Below are positions 33,104 to 45,009 of a stretch of 64,000 nt of DNA, one piece after another; within the stretch, counting starts at the first letter, position 1, and the number at the start of each line of letters is the position of its first letter. Position numbers and translations under genes: made by a program. This stretch comes from Lepus europaeus (Eukaryota; Chordata; Mammalia; Lagomorpha; Leporidae). The stretch covers positions 66,735,266 to 66,799,265 of the forward strand of contig NC_084837.1 in the NCBI RefSeq assembly GCF_033115175.1, given 5' to 3'. Under the pieces are notes generated by a model. The model saw nothing but the letters and a program-made list of their open reading frames with translations, was not told the DNA's origin and did not search any database.

Positions 33104-33380
33104 GAAAATAGTTTATTTATTTACTTTCATTTATGTGAAAGGCAGAGCAACAGAGAGTGAGGGTAAGAGAAAGAGAAGGAAGGAGAGAGAGAGAGAAAGA
33201 GAAAGAGCGAGATATCAATCTTCCATCTGCTAGTTCACCTCCCAGGTCTAGGCCAGGCCAAAGCCAAAGCCATTTCTATCCTGGTCTTCCACATGAGTGC
33301 CAGGGGCCCAAGTATTCAGACCATCTTCCACTGGCTTTGCAAGCTGTGGCTTAACTCACTGTGCCACAATGCCAGTCTCA
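33104..33380 (-). mobile_element. Old SINE, minus orientation
   Basis: TAGTTTATTTATTTACTTTC... GTGAAAGGCAGAGC ... GTGCCACAATGCCAG; GA-rich at 33155-33210. Confidence 0.85.
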
Positions 33381-33416
33381 ATAAATCTTTTATTAATATT
33401 ATTAATTATTTACTTT

Positions 33417-33737
33417 TTTGAAAGATTGATTCATTTATTTGAAAGAGAGAGTTACAGAGAGAGAGAAAGGCAAGGGAGAGACAGAAGCAAGAGAGTTCTT
33501 CCATTTGCTGGCTCATTCCCCAAATGGCCGCAGTAGCTAAGGCTGGGCCAGGCTGAAGCCTAGAGCTTCTTCTGAGTCTTCCACCTGGCTGGCAGGTGCC
33601 CAAGCAGTTGGGCCATCCTCCACTGCTTTCCCAGGCACATTAGCAAGGAGCTGGATCAGAAGTGGAGCAGCCAGAACTCGTGTGATGCCGGCATCACAGG
33701 CAGTAACTTCATCCACTACACCACAACACCAGGCATT
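33417..33737 (-). mobile_element. C-type SINE, minus orientation
   Basis: TTCATTTATTTGAAAGAGAG ... CCACTACACCACAACACCAGG. Confidence 0.88.
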
Positions 33738-33739
33738 CC

Positions 33740-34360
33740 TCTTCTTTTTTTAAAAAATTATCTTTTGCTTTTTTCTGGTGTGAATCATTTGTCTGCTTAC
33801 AGACCAGACAAATGACCACACGACGTGATGGCAAGACAATGGTCAGCCCCTCTCAGCTCAGGGCACGCTGCAGAAGAGGAGAGCATGAAAATGCAAGAGT
33901 TAGTTTTGTGGGGAGGAGTATAGAGATTCAACTTGGCATGACCGCCATCTTGTCCTCTAGCTAACCCTGGAGGTCATCATATCCTTGCAACATAAACAAA
34001 ATTGTTATCTGAATGCTTTTATCTGATACACTGGAATGTCTCTAAAGAAAGTATCTCTTGATAAAGTTCATGTGCTTTCAGATTAGCCTCAGGCTATCTT
34101 TGTCCATACAACCCTATTCCCTCTCCCTTGTGGTGTGGAGATCCCTGTGTCTTAGAGCCGTGGGAGGCCATGCTTCTGTCTTTAGGCTCCTCTAAGTTAC
34201 ATTCCATATAACACTGGATTTGTCCCTTCTCCTGTCTGTGGCACCTTCTGCCTTTGGCAAGTGGTTCTTGTACACTGTTTTTCAGAAACAATATTGATAA
34301 TAACAAATTAGTTAGTTGACAGTTTGGCAAAGAACGAACAGTTCCATTATGTAGAAGGAC
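33740..34360. other. Intergenic, unassigned
   Basis: No gene. Contains an inverted word pair TTTGTCTG..CAGACAAA at about 33789-33812. I do not recognise a repeat family. Confidence 0.4.
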
Positions 34361-34364
34361 CTCT

Positions 34365-34650
34365 TGGGTGGGCAGTTTGGCCTAGTGGTCAAGATACATG
34401 CATGCCACCTCAAGGTACCTGGGTTTGATACCTGCCCTGACTTCTGATTCCAGTTTCCTGACAGTGTGGCCTCTGGGAGACAGCAGTGATGGCTCAAGTC
34501 ATTCAGTTCCTGCCACCCATGTGGAAAACCCAAACTGAGCTCTGGACTACTGGGTTTGGCCTGACCCAGCCCAGGCTATTGTGGGCATATAGGAAATAAA
34601 TCAGCAGATAAAAGTGCTCTCTCTCAAATTGAAAATAAATAAATAAGAGT
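34365..34650 (+). mobile_element. Old, diverged SINE
   Basis: Head GGGCAGTTTGGCCTAGTGGTCAAG, B-box remnant, tail AAAATAAATAAATAAG. Confidence 0.7.
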
Positions 34651-34839
34651 GTTGCTGGCAGGAAGCACTGCCTGGTAACCCAGTTCTTGACTTCGCCATG
34701 AGAAAGAATTAGAGAGCAAGTTGGAGAATAGCAAGTAGCCAACAGGCAGCGTTTCAGTGAGACAGCAAAAGAGCACACTCTACAGTCAGGGTGCAGGCTC
34801 CTGGCGGAGGAGCCCCATCTCTGAACTGTGTTTATCACT

Positions 34840-35735
34840 ATGCTACTTGTTTAGCGAGAGGCAAGGCACAGCTTAATAAGAGGCGGGGCTATTCAGGATT
34901 TTCCTGAGAAGTAGGTGGAGTTTCCCAGCACCGGCAACTGTGTCATCTAGTCGGCTAAGGTCTTAGAGTGATCACAGAGGGGCTGTAGGTCAATCCAGGG
35001 CAGCCTCTGTGGTCCAGATAGGGGGTCTATTCATGTCCAGAGGCTGATTACCCTAACTTGTATGTTGCAGGCCCTGAGATCACAGGAAAGACCCCCAAGT
35101 GGTTTAACCGGCTCCCTCAGCCCTCTGTGTCTCAAAAGCCCCTCCCCATCAAATGCTTGCTGTTTGCCCAAGGTAAAATGAGTAACTTTATTGTGGAGAA
35201 GCTTGGCATATACCACCTCAATCCAGTGATCTCAGGAAATCGCTGTGACCAAATTGAAATTATGCATGCCCCACTTGTTAGGATGCACTGAGAAAAAAAG
35301 CAGCAAGACTCCCAAGATACTCACGCCAAACAGGCGTAAATGGATCGAGGCTCAAATTGAGGGACAGCCTACAGTAGTCAGTCTGCAATCTTCAACTGGG
35401 TCAGTGTCATGGAAGAAATCCTGAGGAACTGTTTCAGACTGAAAGACACTAAAAAGACATGACAACTAAAGCCGACACGATTCTGAATTAATCCTTTTGC
35501 TAAAGGACTCTGTTGGGGCAATTGACAGAACTGGAATGAAGTCTGAAATATGACTAATAGTAATTAGAAAAATCCATGTTAAATTTACTGGTTTCAACAG
35601 GGCATCACACTGGTAATTTGTTCTAGATTAAGAAATAAAGTCCTTCCTATTGTGCTTGCTTCCTATAAGTAAATGTTTAGAATAAGTATGGAGGAACATT
35701 CAATAACACATTTGCCTTTGTTAAGAAATGGCATA
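34840..35735. other. Intergenic; ancient repeat-like 3' part
   Basis: About 35395-35570 (GGAAGAAATCCTGAGGAACTG, AGACACTAAAAAGACATGAC, GGAATGAAGTCTGAAATATG) resembles an old dispersed mammalian repeat whose name I cannot give with confidence. The segment at 35058-35291 is open for 77 codons on + and has AG/GT edges, but I recognise no protein. Confidence 0.4.
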
Positions 35736-35739
35736 AGGC

Positions 35740-36096
35740 GGCCGGCGCCGCGGCTCACTAGGCTAATCCTCCGCCTTGCGGCGTCGGCACACCGGGTTCT
35801 AGTCCCGGTCGGGGCACCGGTCCTGTCCTGGTTGCCCCTCTTCCAGGCCAGCTCTCTGCTGTGGCCAGGGAGTGCAGTGGAGGATGGCCCAAGTGCTTGG
35901 GCCCTGCACCCCATGGGAGACCAGGAGAAGCACCTGGCTCCTGCCATTGGATCAGCGCAGTGCGCCGGCCGCAGCGCGCCAGCTGCGGCGGCCATTGGAG
36001 GGTGAACCAACGGCAAAACGGAAGACCTTTCTGTCTGTCTCTCTCTCTCACTGTCCACTCTGCCTGTCAAAAAAATAAAAAAAGAAAAAAAGAAAA
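35740..36096 (+). mobile_element. Young C-type SINE
   Basis: 17-bp perfect duplication AAGAAATGGCATAAGGC at 35723-35739 and 36097-36113. GC-rich, little decayed body. Confidence 0.97.
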
Positions 36097-36113
36097 AAGA
36101 AATGGCATAAGGC

Positions 36114-37790
36114 AGAGATGAAAAGTTTCAGGGAGGTACTCGTAGGAAAGAAGTGAAATGTGAGCTGGAAGACCACAGGGAAGACCACAGGAACAATAGA
36201 GGAATAAAACAAAGCCATCGAACCAATGAGGGCAACATTGGAAGTTTCACACAATCATGGCAACGCCAGCAAAAATACAGTGAAGGATGCAGAGGCCCAG
36301 ATTAAGGACAGATTCACCCGCTCATGGACTGCTCTCCATAGTTCTGCATGCTGGCTGCTCTGTCTCAAACCAGTCCTTTATATTACAGAGTATAGCAAAA
36401 GTTTGTATATCATTGAACAGCAACTCAGGTATTAAATGGGTCTTACCTGACCAGACCTCTCTAAGAAACTTCAGGTGCTCAACAGCCTTGACACTTTTTG
36501 AGATTCATAGCCCATCTCTCACCTGGAAGTGGGTGCAAAGGCCATATGATGTGTCCTGTAAGAGAGCATCATTTCCCCTGGTTAGCATAATGTCATCCAC
36601 GCAATGAAATCAAGCAATGCCAACAGGAAAGAACAGGGTGAGGTCTGGGACCACCATGCTATGACAGATAGTAGGGCTATGCAGCTACTCTTCGTTTTAA
36701 AGGTTTTTTATAAGATTTATTTTTTTATTTGAAGGGCGATAGAGGATGAGAAAGGGAGAGAGGGAAGAGAGCAAGAGACAGAGCAGAGAGCTCTTCGATC
36801 GGCTCAATCCCCAAATGCCTGCGACAGCCAGGGCTGGGCCTGGTGGAAGCCAGGAACGCGGAACTCTGACTGGGTCTCCCATGTGGGTGGCAGGAACCCA
36901 GGAACTTGGGCTATCAGCTGCTGCCTTTCCAGGTGTATTAGGAAGAAGCTGGGTCAGAAGTGAAGTAGCAGGGCTTTGAACCAGTGCTCTGATGTGGGAC
37001 GGAGGCGTTCCAAGAATCAGTTAAAGCACTGAGCCACAACTCCTGCCCCTACGCAGATACTCTTGGGGCAGCACTGGGAAAGTCCATGTGAAGGCAAACT
37101 GACCTTGGGGACCACCTGTAAAGGGATGCTGAGAAGCCACCAGCTAAATCTAAGGCAACATACAGAGAACCCGGAGAGGGTGTTAGTTTTTCTAATACCT
37201 GGGTAATACTGGGATCAGCAGCATATATGTGAGGCACTAGCCTATTAAGTTCCCAGGAACCTATCAATTCTCCAAGTCCCACCTGTTTTTTGTTTGTTTG
37301 TTTGTTGTTTTTTTCTAAGATGGGGCTGTAAACACTATTGTGGGCTGGCTACAGAACTCCAACCCTTCCTAATTGTCTCATGTTTCCTGGGGTCTCCTCT
37401 TTCGGCCTATCCTCCGTGCATTTTGTATTGCTTTGTTTGCATTATCTGCCCAGGGACAGGGACGCAGACTTTGCTTCTAATTATCACCCTGATTTTAAGC
37501 TGAAACTCCCAACAGTTGTTCGAAGTGTCTTCCCTAACAAGACATCCATGCCTGGGGGGTTTTCTAGAAATGAGCACCAACAATAGGGCTGGAGGCATTT
37601 GCCCCATACCGAAATGCAATAATCCTTACTTTTCGTTAATGGGCTTGCTCCTGTATCCACATGTGAGTGCCCATGGCCCCAGAATAGTCTGGATTTTCAT
37701 GGATTTTCATTTGATGCCCATGTCTACTAGGGCAACTGTTTTTTCTTTTTTCTGGGGAGACTGGGAGATAGGGAGTTCTTTATAAGACCT
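36114..37790 (-). mobile_element. Decayed endogenous retrovirus pol (class I-like), minus strand
   Basis: Running from high to low coordinates: a protease-like segment (about 37760-37407, with a degenerate Asp-Thr-Gly-type active-site context in which Thr reads as Met, and a C-terminal Glu-Phe-containing stretch typical of gammaretrovirus-like proteases). Next a reverse-transcriptase segment (37282-37049, with the Leu-Asp-Leu-Ala motif of the first catalytic Asp), then the Val-Asp-Asp motif (36600-36592), then a Trp-Ser-Gly-Lys-Thr thumb motif (about 36460-36446). The order is correct for pol. There are stops and frameshifts throughout, and the SINE at 36712-37051 splits the RT part. No LTR pair found. 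The 38.1-38.6 kb stretch could be more of it but is unrecognisable. Confidence 0.75.
36712..37051 (-). mobile_element. Old SINE nested in the ERV pol relic
   Basis: ATAAGATTTATTTTTTTATTTGAAGG ... GAGCCACAACTCCTGCCCC. Confidence 0.85.
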
Positions 37791-37799
37791 CTGGTCACC

Positions 37800-38870
37800 C
37801 CCTATTGCCCTCACCTTGGGGCGACCTTGACCCCCACCCCCATTCTCTGAGAGTGGGTAGAATCCTTCCTGTGTGATCTGCAATGCCTGCCCGTGCCCAG
37901 GAGCAGACGAGAGAGGTCGGAACCACTGGTCTTTCCACGGAGCAACATGGCATTTGGCTGTTTCTCTTTGTTTTCACAGGAACACCAGTGCCAAGGAGAT
38001 TGTGCCGACCTGCTTTCTAGTTATCAGGACGGATTCCTGAGTTTTCTTTTCCCCAAGCTTGGTTTGTTCTCCTCTCCTACTCTGTTTAGTGACAGGGCCT
38101 ATCCACCACAGCCCCTTCCAGCCCTTCCCAGATTGGCTGTGGCTTCCCGGACATCAGCCCCATCCCGTCTGACAACTGAGCAAAGGAGAGACCGAAGCAG
38201 TCCGTACCACTGAGGCAGGCTTGGGAGGCTTATTTTCCATGTAGTGGTAAAGATCCACTTATGGAGCCTTTTCAAACTCTTGGTGTCCATGGTCGGCCTG
38301 ACTCTCAGTTCCGGCCCAGGCCTTTGGGCTTCTCCCATGCTCCCCAAGGGGCTGCTTGAGCTGGCTGCTGTGTGTGTTGAGCCTGTGCCTTTCACTGCAC
38401 AAGTGGTTGGGTGGGAGAGCACAGCTCAGAGCCTGGAGGCCCTCCTTTCCAAAAACCTCAACAGCATCTTTCTCTGGCTGTTTTTCGTCTCCACCTCTGA
38501 GGCCTGCTGCACATTGGTAGCCAGTGGAACAGTTCACAATACATCCTTACTGCGGTGGGCTAAGTGACAGTCAGCCGTCAGTCTAAACTCAGCAACACTG
38601 TCAGATGTCCTCATACTCACACAGGGGGCCACAGACGTCTGGCCCATGGAGCAGCCCTCTCCACAGGTAGCCAGCCAGGGATTTCCCCTGCGGATGCTTC
38701 ATGCCCCTTATCCATTTCCTCAGATACATACAACAGGGCTGCCGTCACGTCAAACTGAATCCCTCCAAGTATGGACTCGTGATTTATTTTATTCAATGGA
38801 CTGTTATCTAGTACTACCATTACAAGTTCCTATCTTATCCAGTGGACTATGATCTATTACTATCATTACC
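37800..38870. other. Intergenic, GC-moderate, unassigned
   Basis: Several unsupported open frames on both strands. It may hold the decayed 5' (gag-side) part of the neighbouring ERV. Confidence 0.35.
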
Positions 38871-38872
38871 TT

Positions 38873-39154
38873 TAAAATATTTATTTATCTATTCAAAAGA
38901 GTGAGAGCGAGAACAAGAGAGGAATCTATCTGCTGGTTCATTCCAGAGTGAGGCTGGGAGACAGGAAATCCATACAGGTCTCTCATGTGGGTGTCAGGGA
39001 CCCAAGTACTTGAACTATCATCTTTTGCCTCCCAGGGTGTACATTAGCAGGAAACTGGGTTGGAAGTGGAGGTGGGACTCAACTCTGGGCACTCTGATAG
39101 GATATGCAGGCATCCCAAGTGGCGGCTTAACCCACCATGCCACAACACTGCCCC
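38873..39154 (-). mobile_element. Old SINE, minus orientation
   Basis: AATATTTATTTATCTATTCAAAAG ... CATGCCACAACACTGCCCC. Confidence 0.85.
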
Positions 39155-39458
39155 CTATGTCATTATTTTTGTGTTCACATTTCCCCTGATTCCACCAGTA
39201 GAAGCCTCTTCAAGCTGGCTTCTGTGCCCTTTGACATGTCCAATCATTGTTGGAACACTTCCTTTCTGGTACAGGATGCTCCAAGTTTACCTTGTACTTT
39301 TCCTGTTCCAATCCTAGATGCAACCATTTCTTTGAGGAGCCCTGGACCCTTTGTGTGGGCAGTGGTACTAGGAACAGGGATTGGCTGGCAGACATGCCTT
39401 TTGCTATCAGTGTCTCTGTTACCAAACTCTACAGGTAGACGGAACTATGGTGGGGTGT

Positions 39459-39805
39459 ATGTCTTAGTCCATTTATGCTGTTGTTAAATGGAGAGGCTTA
39501 TAAACAACACATTCACTTTTCACAATTCTAAGGGTGCAAAGTCCAAGTTCGAGGCATTGGAAGATTTGGTGTCTGGTGAGGGGCCAGTTCCTTATGGATG
39601 ATGACTTCTCACCGCATCCTCACCTGACACGAGAGGTAAACAAGCTCCTTGGGCCTCTTTTGTAAGGATTTTCATCCCATTCACAAGAGTCCCACCTCAT
39701 GATCTAATCACCTATCAATGGCCCCAGCTCCTAACACCATCACCTTGGGAGTTAGGATTTCAATATATGGATTCTGTGAGGACAAAAGCATTCAGACCAT
39801 AACTG
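39459..39805 (-). mobile_element. MaLR-like LTR relic
   Basis: TTAGTCCATTTATGCTGTTG, GGTGTCTGGTGAGGGGCCAG, CACCTCATGATCTAATCACC and ATTCAGACCATAAC follow the reversed layout of MaLR-type LTRs. Confidence 0.55.
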
Positions 39806-39809
39806 CACA

Positions 39810-40745
39810 TGCAGGTGCGTGTATACATATACACATATACACGTACTTAAAAGCATGCGAATGTAGACACTGTGCCTATATTTATTTCCATATCTACCTA
39901 TCTATATTGAAAACCATGAGCTCATACCAATCCCTTCAATTTGATCCAACACTGCATGGGGTTCATTCTGTTTTTCTTACTCCATACTCGTACTTTTCTT
40001 TGCGACACTGAGGAGCCTCACTCCCACTGTCCTCAATATATTTACCTATTTTTCAATCTCCTTTAACATGCAAATCTTCTGTCTCTTTGCTTCTTCACCT
40101 GCGCAAATACCCAGTCCGACTTGCCCAGGCTCCAATGCCCGACATTGGCAGGCCTCATCATCACCCTAGTCTTCACATTAAGCATCCTTTGCCCTACACT
40201 GAGCTGCGACATTCCGCCTCCTGGTGGGGACTCCTCCCCACCTGTTCAGGCTGTGACACTCCATGTCACAACCACTTTCCTGCAAGGGTGCCCTCCTCTC
40301 ACCCGGTGTTGCCCCATCCCCACCTCCTCCTGGACCCTCCAGGCTTGAGCGCCTTCTTCCCTTTTATGGCAAACTCAGCCATCACAAGATTCATTTGCTC
40401 TTCACCACGATATTTCTGGTGAGTGCTCTTTGTCTGCATTTTCTTTCCCTCTTCCTTTCTTCCTGTTTTCCCAGTAGCTTGTTTGCATTGCTTTTTCTGA
40501 TCCTTTATTGATAGCAAATTTCTGGATGAGGTGAGTTATTTCTGGGCCAACTATTCACAGACACAACATGAAGGGAAGAAGACAAGGCTGAGTTCTAGGC
40601 TAACAGGAATTTCCCCTATAACCCAGGGTGTCTATAAAGAGCCTTTTTTTTTAGCTTCTACTTCTCCTGCCACAGAGATATGCAGCAGCAAGGCTGTTTA
40701 CAACACAGCCCACCACCACGTCCCATTGCCTCCTGTAAGAAAAGC
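39810..40745. other. Intergenic, unassigned
   Basis: CT-rich in part, no gene or clear repeat seen. Confidence 0.4.
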
Positions 40746-40749
40746 TTGA

Positions 40750-41060
40750 CCAAGGTGGGGTCCAGCAGCTTAAACTGCCACTTGCCAAGTTGGCATCCCA
40801 TGCTGGAGGGCCAGTTCAAGTCCTTGCTGCTCTGCTTCCGACCCAGCTCCCTGCTAATGCACCTGGAAAGGCAGTGGAAGATGGCCCAAGTGCTTGAGTG
40901 TCTGCCAACCATGTGGGAGACCTGGATAAAGCTCCTGGCTTCAGCCTGGCCCAGCTCTGGCTGTTATAGTCAACTGAGGAGTGAACCAGCAGCCAGAAGA
41001 TATCTCTCCCTCTCTTTGGTGTTCTGCTTTTCAAATAAATAAAAGTTTTTTTTTTTTTTT
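40750..41060 (+). mobile_element. Old C-type SINE
   Basis: Head worn (GACCAAGGTGGGGTCCAGCAGCTTAAACTG), tail TTTTCAAATAAATAAAAG plus T run. Confidence 0.78.
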
Positions 41061-41329
41061 AACAAAATGGAATTCAGAGTGAATGTGTCACCTTACAGTA
41101 GTATAATTTTCTGGCTTTTGCCCTAATATACTCAGTCATGGGCATTCTCACTATATTTCTTCCTGTAGCCCAGAATTTCCAAAAATGTAGAACACTGGAG
41201 TACCAATGCGACCCCCTGGGTTGGGTCACTTACTGGGCATGAGGCTTGTGTTTTTGTTGTTTGGTGCCCCTCTTCTGTTCACCATGATCATGACACACTG
41301 CTGCCTTTTTAAAAAAATATATATATATA

Positions 41330-41644
41330 TTTAAAGATTTATTTATTTATTTGAAAGTTAGAGTTACACAGGGAGAGGAGAGAGAGAGAGAGGTCTTCCA
41401 TCCAGTGGTTCACTCCCCAAATGGCTGCAACAGCTGGAGCTGCACTGATCAGGAGCCAGGAGCTTCTTCCGGGTCTCCAACGTGGAGGCAGGGGCCCAAG
41501 GACTTGGGCCATCCTCTACTGCTTTCCCAGGCCATAGCAGAGAGCTGGATCAGAAGTGGAACAGCCGGGTCTCAAACTGGCACCCATATGGGATGCCGGC
41601 ACTTCAAGCCAGGGCATTAACCCACTGCACCACAGCGCCGCCCC
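41330..41644 (-). mobile_element. C-type SINE, minus orientation
   Basis: AAGATTTATTTATTTATTTGAAAG ... CACCACAGCGCCGCCCC. Confidence 0.92.
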
Positions 41645-41660
41645 CTCAAATATATATTTT

Positions 41661-41954
41661 TTAAGATTTATTTGACAGGCAGAGTTACAGAGAGAGAGAG
41701 AGATCTTCCATCTGTTGGTTCACTGTCAAAATGGCAGGGCTGGGCCAGATCAAAGCCAGGAGACAAAAGCTTTCTCTGGGTCTCCCATGTGGGTTGCAGG
41801 GGCCGAAGTACCAAGGCCATCATCTGCTGCTTTCCCAGGTACATGATCAAGGAGCTGGATCAGAAGCAGATCAGCTGAGACACGAACTAGCACCCATATG
41901 AGATGCCAGCTTCATGGATGGAGGCTTAACTTGTTGTGCCATAAAGTTGGTCCC
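41661..41954 (-). mobile_element. C-type SINE, minus orientation
   Basis: AAGATTTATTTGACAGGCAG ... TGTGCCATAAAGTTGGTCCCC. Lies only 16 bp from the previous one. Confidence 0.88.
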
Positions 41955-41985
41955 CACACTGCTGACTTCTTACTGTTGTTGTTGT

Positions 41986-42056
41986 TTAAAGATTTATTTA
42001 TTTATTTGAAAGGCAGAGTTACAAAGTGGGGGGGGAGGGAGAAAGATATATATATA

Positions 42057-42095
<39 letters not shown>

Positions 42096-42404
42096 CTTCT
42101 ATATATATATCTTCTACATATATATATCTTCTACATATATATATCTTCTACTTGCTCGTTCACTCCCCAAATGGCCACAATGGCCAGGGCTGGGTCAGGC
42201 CAAAGTCAGGAGCCAGGAGCCTCCTCTGGGTCTCCCACATGAGTACAAAGGCTGAAGCACTTGGGCTATCTTCTGCTGCTTTCCCAGGTGCAGTAGCAGG
42301 GAACTGGATCAGAAATGGAGCAGCCAGGACTCAAACTGGAGCCTGTGTGGGATGCTGGTGCTGCAGATGGAGGCTTAACCTTCTATGCCACAGTGCCAGC
42401 TCCC
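41986..42404 (-). mobile_element. C-type SINE, minus, with internal compound microsatellite
   Basis: AAAGATTTATTTATTTATTTGAAAGG to CCACAGTGCCAGCTCCC. The CT segment is replaced at 42044-42150 by (TA)n, (TG)n, (TA)n and a short tandem repeat of about 18-20 bp (TCTTCTACATATATATA). Confidence 0.9.
42044..42150. repeat. Compound TA/TG microsatellite and short tandem repeat
   Basis: (TA)n, then (GT)n at 42057-42075, (TA)n, then three to four units of about 19 bp built on ATCTTCTACATATATAT. Confidence 0.92.
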
Positions 42405-42777
42405 ACACTGCTGGCTTCTAATGATGGTCTCCTCTCCTTCTTGGACTCTACACATGTGGCTCCTTTAGGACACATGTTCATGCACAAATGCACAAATGCT
42501 CTCTCTTTCTCCCTCATCTTACTGCTGTGACTCCTCTAATCATTCAAGTACTGCTCATCCATTACTCCCCTCCGCCCTGGGCAGCCTTGCCTTGCTTCAA
42601 GCTACAGTAGGTTGCCTACTATACACTTCCACAGCTTTTTTTCCTTCCCCTCCCCAAGTCTTGCTCATATCAGAAAATAGTATCTTCATTCATTCACTTA
42701 ATCATGTTAGAAATCTGGGAGTCAACTATCTCATCAACTTCTCCTCAACTCCATGAGACAGTCTCTCTCTCTCTCTT

Positions 42778-43092
42778 TTTTTTTTTTTTTGTTTTGACAG
42801 GCAGAGTGGAGAGAGAGAGAGAGAGAGAGAAAGGTCTGCCTTTTTGCCGTTGGTTCACCCTCCAATGGCGCATCTCGCTGATCCGAAGCCAGGAGCCAGG
42901 TGCTTCTCCTGGTCTCCCTTGTGGGTGCAGGGCCCAAGGACTTGGGCCATCCTCCACTGCCCTCCCGGGCCACACCACTGCCCCTGGAAGAGGGGCAACC
43001 GGGATAGAATCCGGCGCCCCAACAGGGACTAGAACCTGGTGTGCCGGCGCCGCAAGGCGGAGGATTAGCCTGTTAAGCCACAGCGCCAGCCA
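42778..43092 (-). mobile_element. Young C-type SINE, minus orientation
   Basis: T run, TTTTGACAGGCAGAGTGG, body, CCACAGCGCCAGCC. Flanks AGACAGTCTCTCT / AGACAATCTCTTT may be an imperfect duplication. It has a short internal deletion compared with the 60.7 kb copy. Confidence 0.94.
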
Positions 43093-43510
43093 AGACAATC
43101 TCTTTATTAAGTTGCATGGAAGCTACTTGGGTCTGTACATCGCATCTTTTGGCATTTCTTTGCTTTTGGCATTTCTTCAACTCCAGGTCACCAGCCTTGG
43201 CTGGTACACAGCAGTAACCTGTAACTGGTTTTCTTGCTTTCCATTCTCTCTATACCTCACTGTCACCACAACTACCACTAAGTCCCCTCTGCAATGGATA
43301 TTTCTAGACTAAAATTCTTTCTCTCTATTTTCCTAACCCTTTTTGCTACCTTCTTCAGCCTGGTAAATGGGAGGTATGTAGCTTCTATTAATTTCATCCA
43401 CTGCATATAGATTTTACTCGTTCAACTTTCATTGGTAACCTTATTTCCAAGTTCTGTAATAAATGTCATGATTTTTGTTATTTCTTACTCTTTATAAAAG
43501 AATATGCTTA

Positions 43511-43728
43511 GGGCTGGTATTGTGGCACAGCAGGTTAAGCTATCATCTTCAATGCTGGCATCCCATTTGGGTGCCTATTCAAGTTCTGACTGCTCCACTT
43601 CAGATCCAGTTCGGCCATTGTGGCTATTTGGGGGAATGAACCAGTAGATAGAAGCTCTATCTCTCCAAGTCTCCCCCATCTCTCTCTGTAACTCTGCCTT
43701 TCAAATAAATAACTCTTTAAAAAGAAGA
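43511..43728 (+). mobile_element. C-type SINE with internal deletion
   Basis: Head GGGCTGGTATTGTGGCACAGC; about 100 bp of body missing; tail AAATAAATAACTCTTTAAAA. Confidence 0.85.
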
Positions 43729-43739
43729 AAAAATTAGTC

Positions 43740-44016
43740 TTTAAATTTTTTTAATTTATTTGACAGGCAGAGAGAGAGAACTTCCATTTGCTGGTTCATT
43801 TCCCAAATGTTCAGAACAGCTGAGATGGGCCAGACACTGAAACCAGGAACCTGGAACTCAATGCAAGTGCTTGAGCCATTACCAGCTGCCACCCTAGGGG
43901 TGCATTAGCAGGTACATGGCATTGGAAGCAGAAAGAAGACTTGAACTCAAGCACTATAGTATGGTATGCAGATGTCCCAAGTATCATCTTAACTGTTTTG
44001 CCAAGCATCTACCCCT
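43740..44016 (-). mobile_element. Old SINE, minus orientation
   Basis: AATTTATTTGACAGGCAGAG ... GTTTTGCCAAGCATCTACCCC. Confidence 0.82.
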
Positions 44017-44050
44017 TTGGCATGCCTTTCTTTTGTTGTAAATAACCAGG

Positions 44051-44378
44051 TTGGGGCGGCACTATGGCACAGTGGGTAAAGCCACTGCCTGTAGTGCCGG
44101 CATCCCATATGGGTCCTGGTTCTAGTCCTGGCTGCTCCACTTCCAATTCAGCTCTCTCTGTGGCCTGAGAAATCAGTAGAAGATGGCCCAAGTCCTTGGG
44201 CCCCTGCACCCATGTGGGAGACCTAGAAGAAGCTACTAGCTTCTGGCTATGGATTGGCACAACTCCAGCTGTTGCAGCCAACTGGTAAGTGAACCAGCAG
44301 ATGGAAGACCTCTCTCTGCCTCTGCCTTTGCCTTTCTGTAACTCCGCCTTTCAAATAAATAAATAGATTTTTTTTAAA
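44051..44378 (+). mobile_element. C-type SINE
   Basis: Head GGTTGGGGCGGCACTATGGCAC, tail CAAATAAATAAATAG. Confidence 0.9.
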
Positions 44379-44379
44379 T

Positions 44380-45005
44380 AGTCAGGTTATTTGAATAATT
44401 GAACAGTTGAAGCCCCAATAGAGAAAGCCAGAAATCAAGATTTTATAATGGTTTGACCTTTGGAATGCCAAGGGTCTGGCATACTGATTTATCTTTTTGG
44501 TACATTATGCAATAACTCTGTATCAATGATGGGTTAAAGTCTCACTTCTAGATATGCGGCCCCAGAGGAGCTCTGTCCTATGAGTTTTAATTCCAAATAA
44601 GCTTTCACATAAAAAATTTATCAACAATGTGTGAAAGCCATACTCAGTGGGCAGAGTGTCTCAAAGTGCTGTGCTGTTTGGGAAAGTTAAGCAGGGCACT
44701 GACAAAGGCAAGGCCAGCCTTTCTCTGCTTATTCAGTAAAATGCCTGGAAAAGCCTGCTCCTCACCGCTGAGTGCCAGTCTCTGTTCGGAAAGTATGAAT
44801 AAATGTCACAAGTTGTTGAAAAATGCTTGCCATGATAACAACTTGCTTCCTCCGTTAAAAAATAGTTTAAGAACCTCATCCCTTCATCCTTTTCTATGTA
44901 AAAAGCCTTAGTCCTAAGATACAGTTCTAAATGTGCTTCCCACTCCTCCAAACCTCCAGGATCCTGAGCTGCAGCCTTCAAGACAGTTTCAGGGAGAAAA
45001 CAAAG
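44380..45005. other. Intergenic, unassigned
   Basis: No gene or repeat recognised. Leads into the minisatellite. Confidence 0.45.
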
Positions 45006-45009
45006 GCCC

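Noticed and set aside
35057-35291. Exon-like open segment with AG/GT edges (77 codons on +)
   Set aside because: No recognised protein, no partner exons, and the next 300 bp look like an old dispersed repeat. A translated search could still change this.
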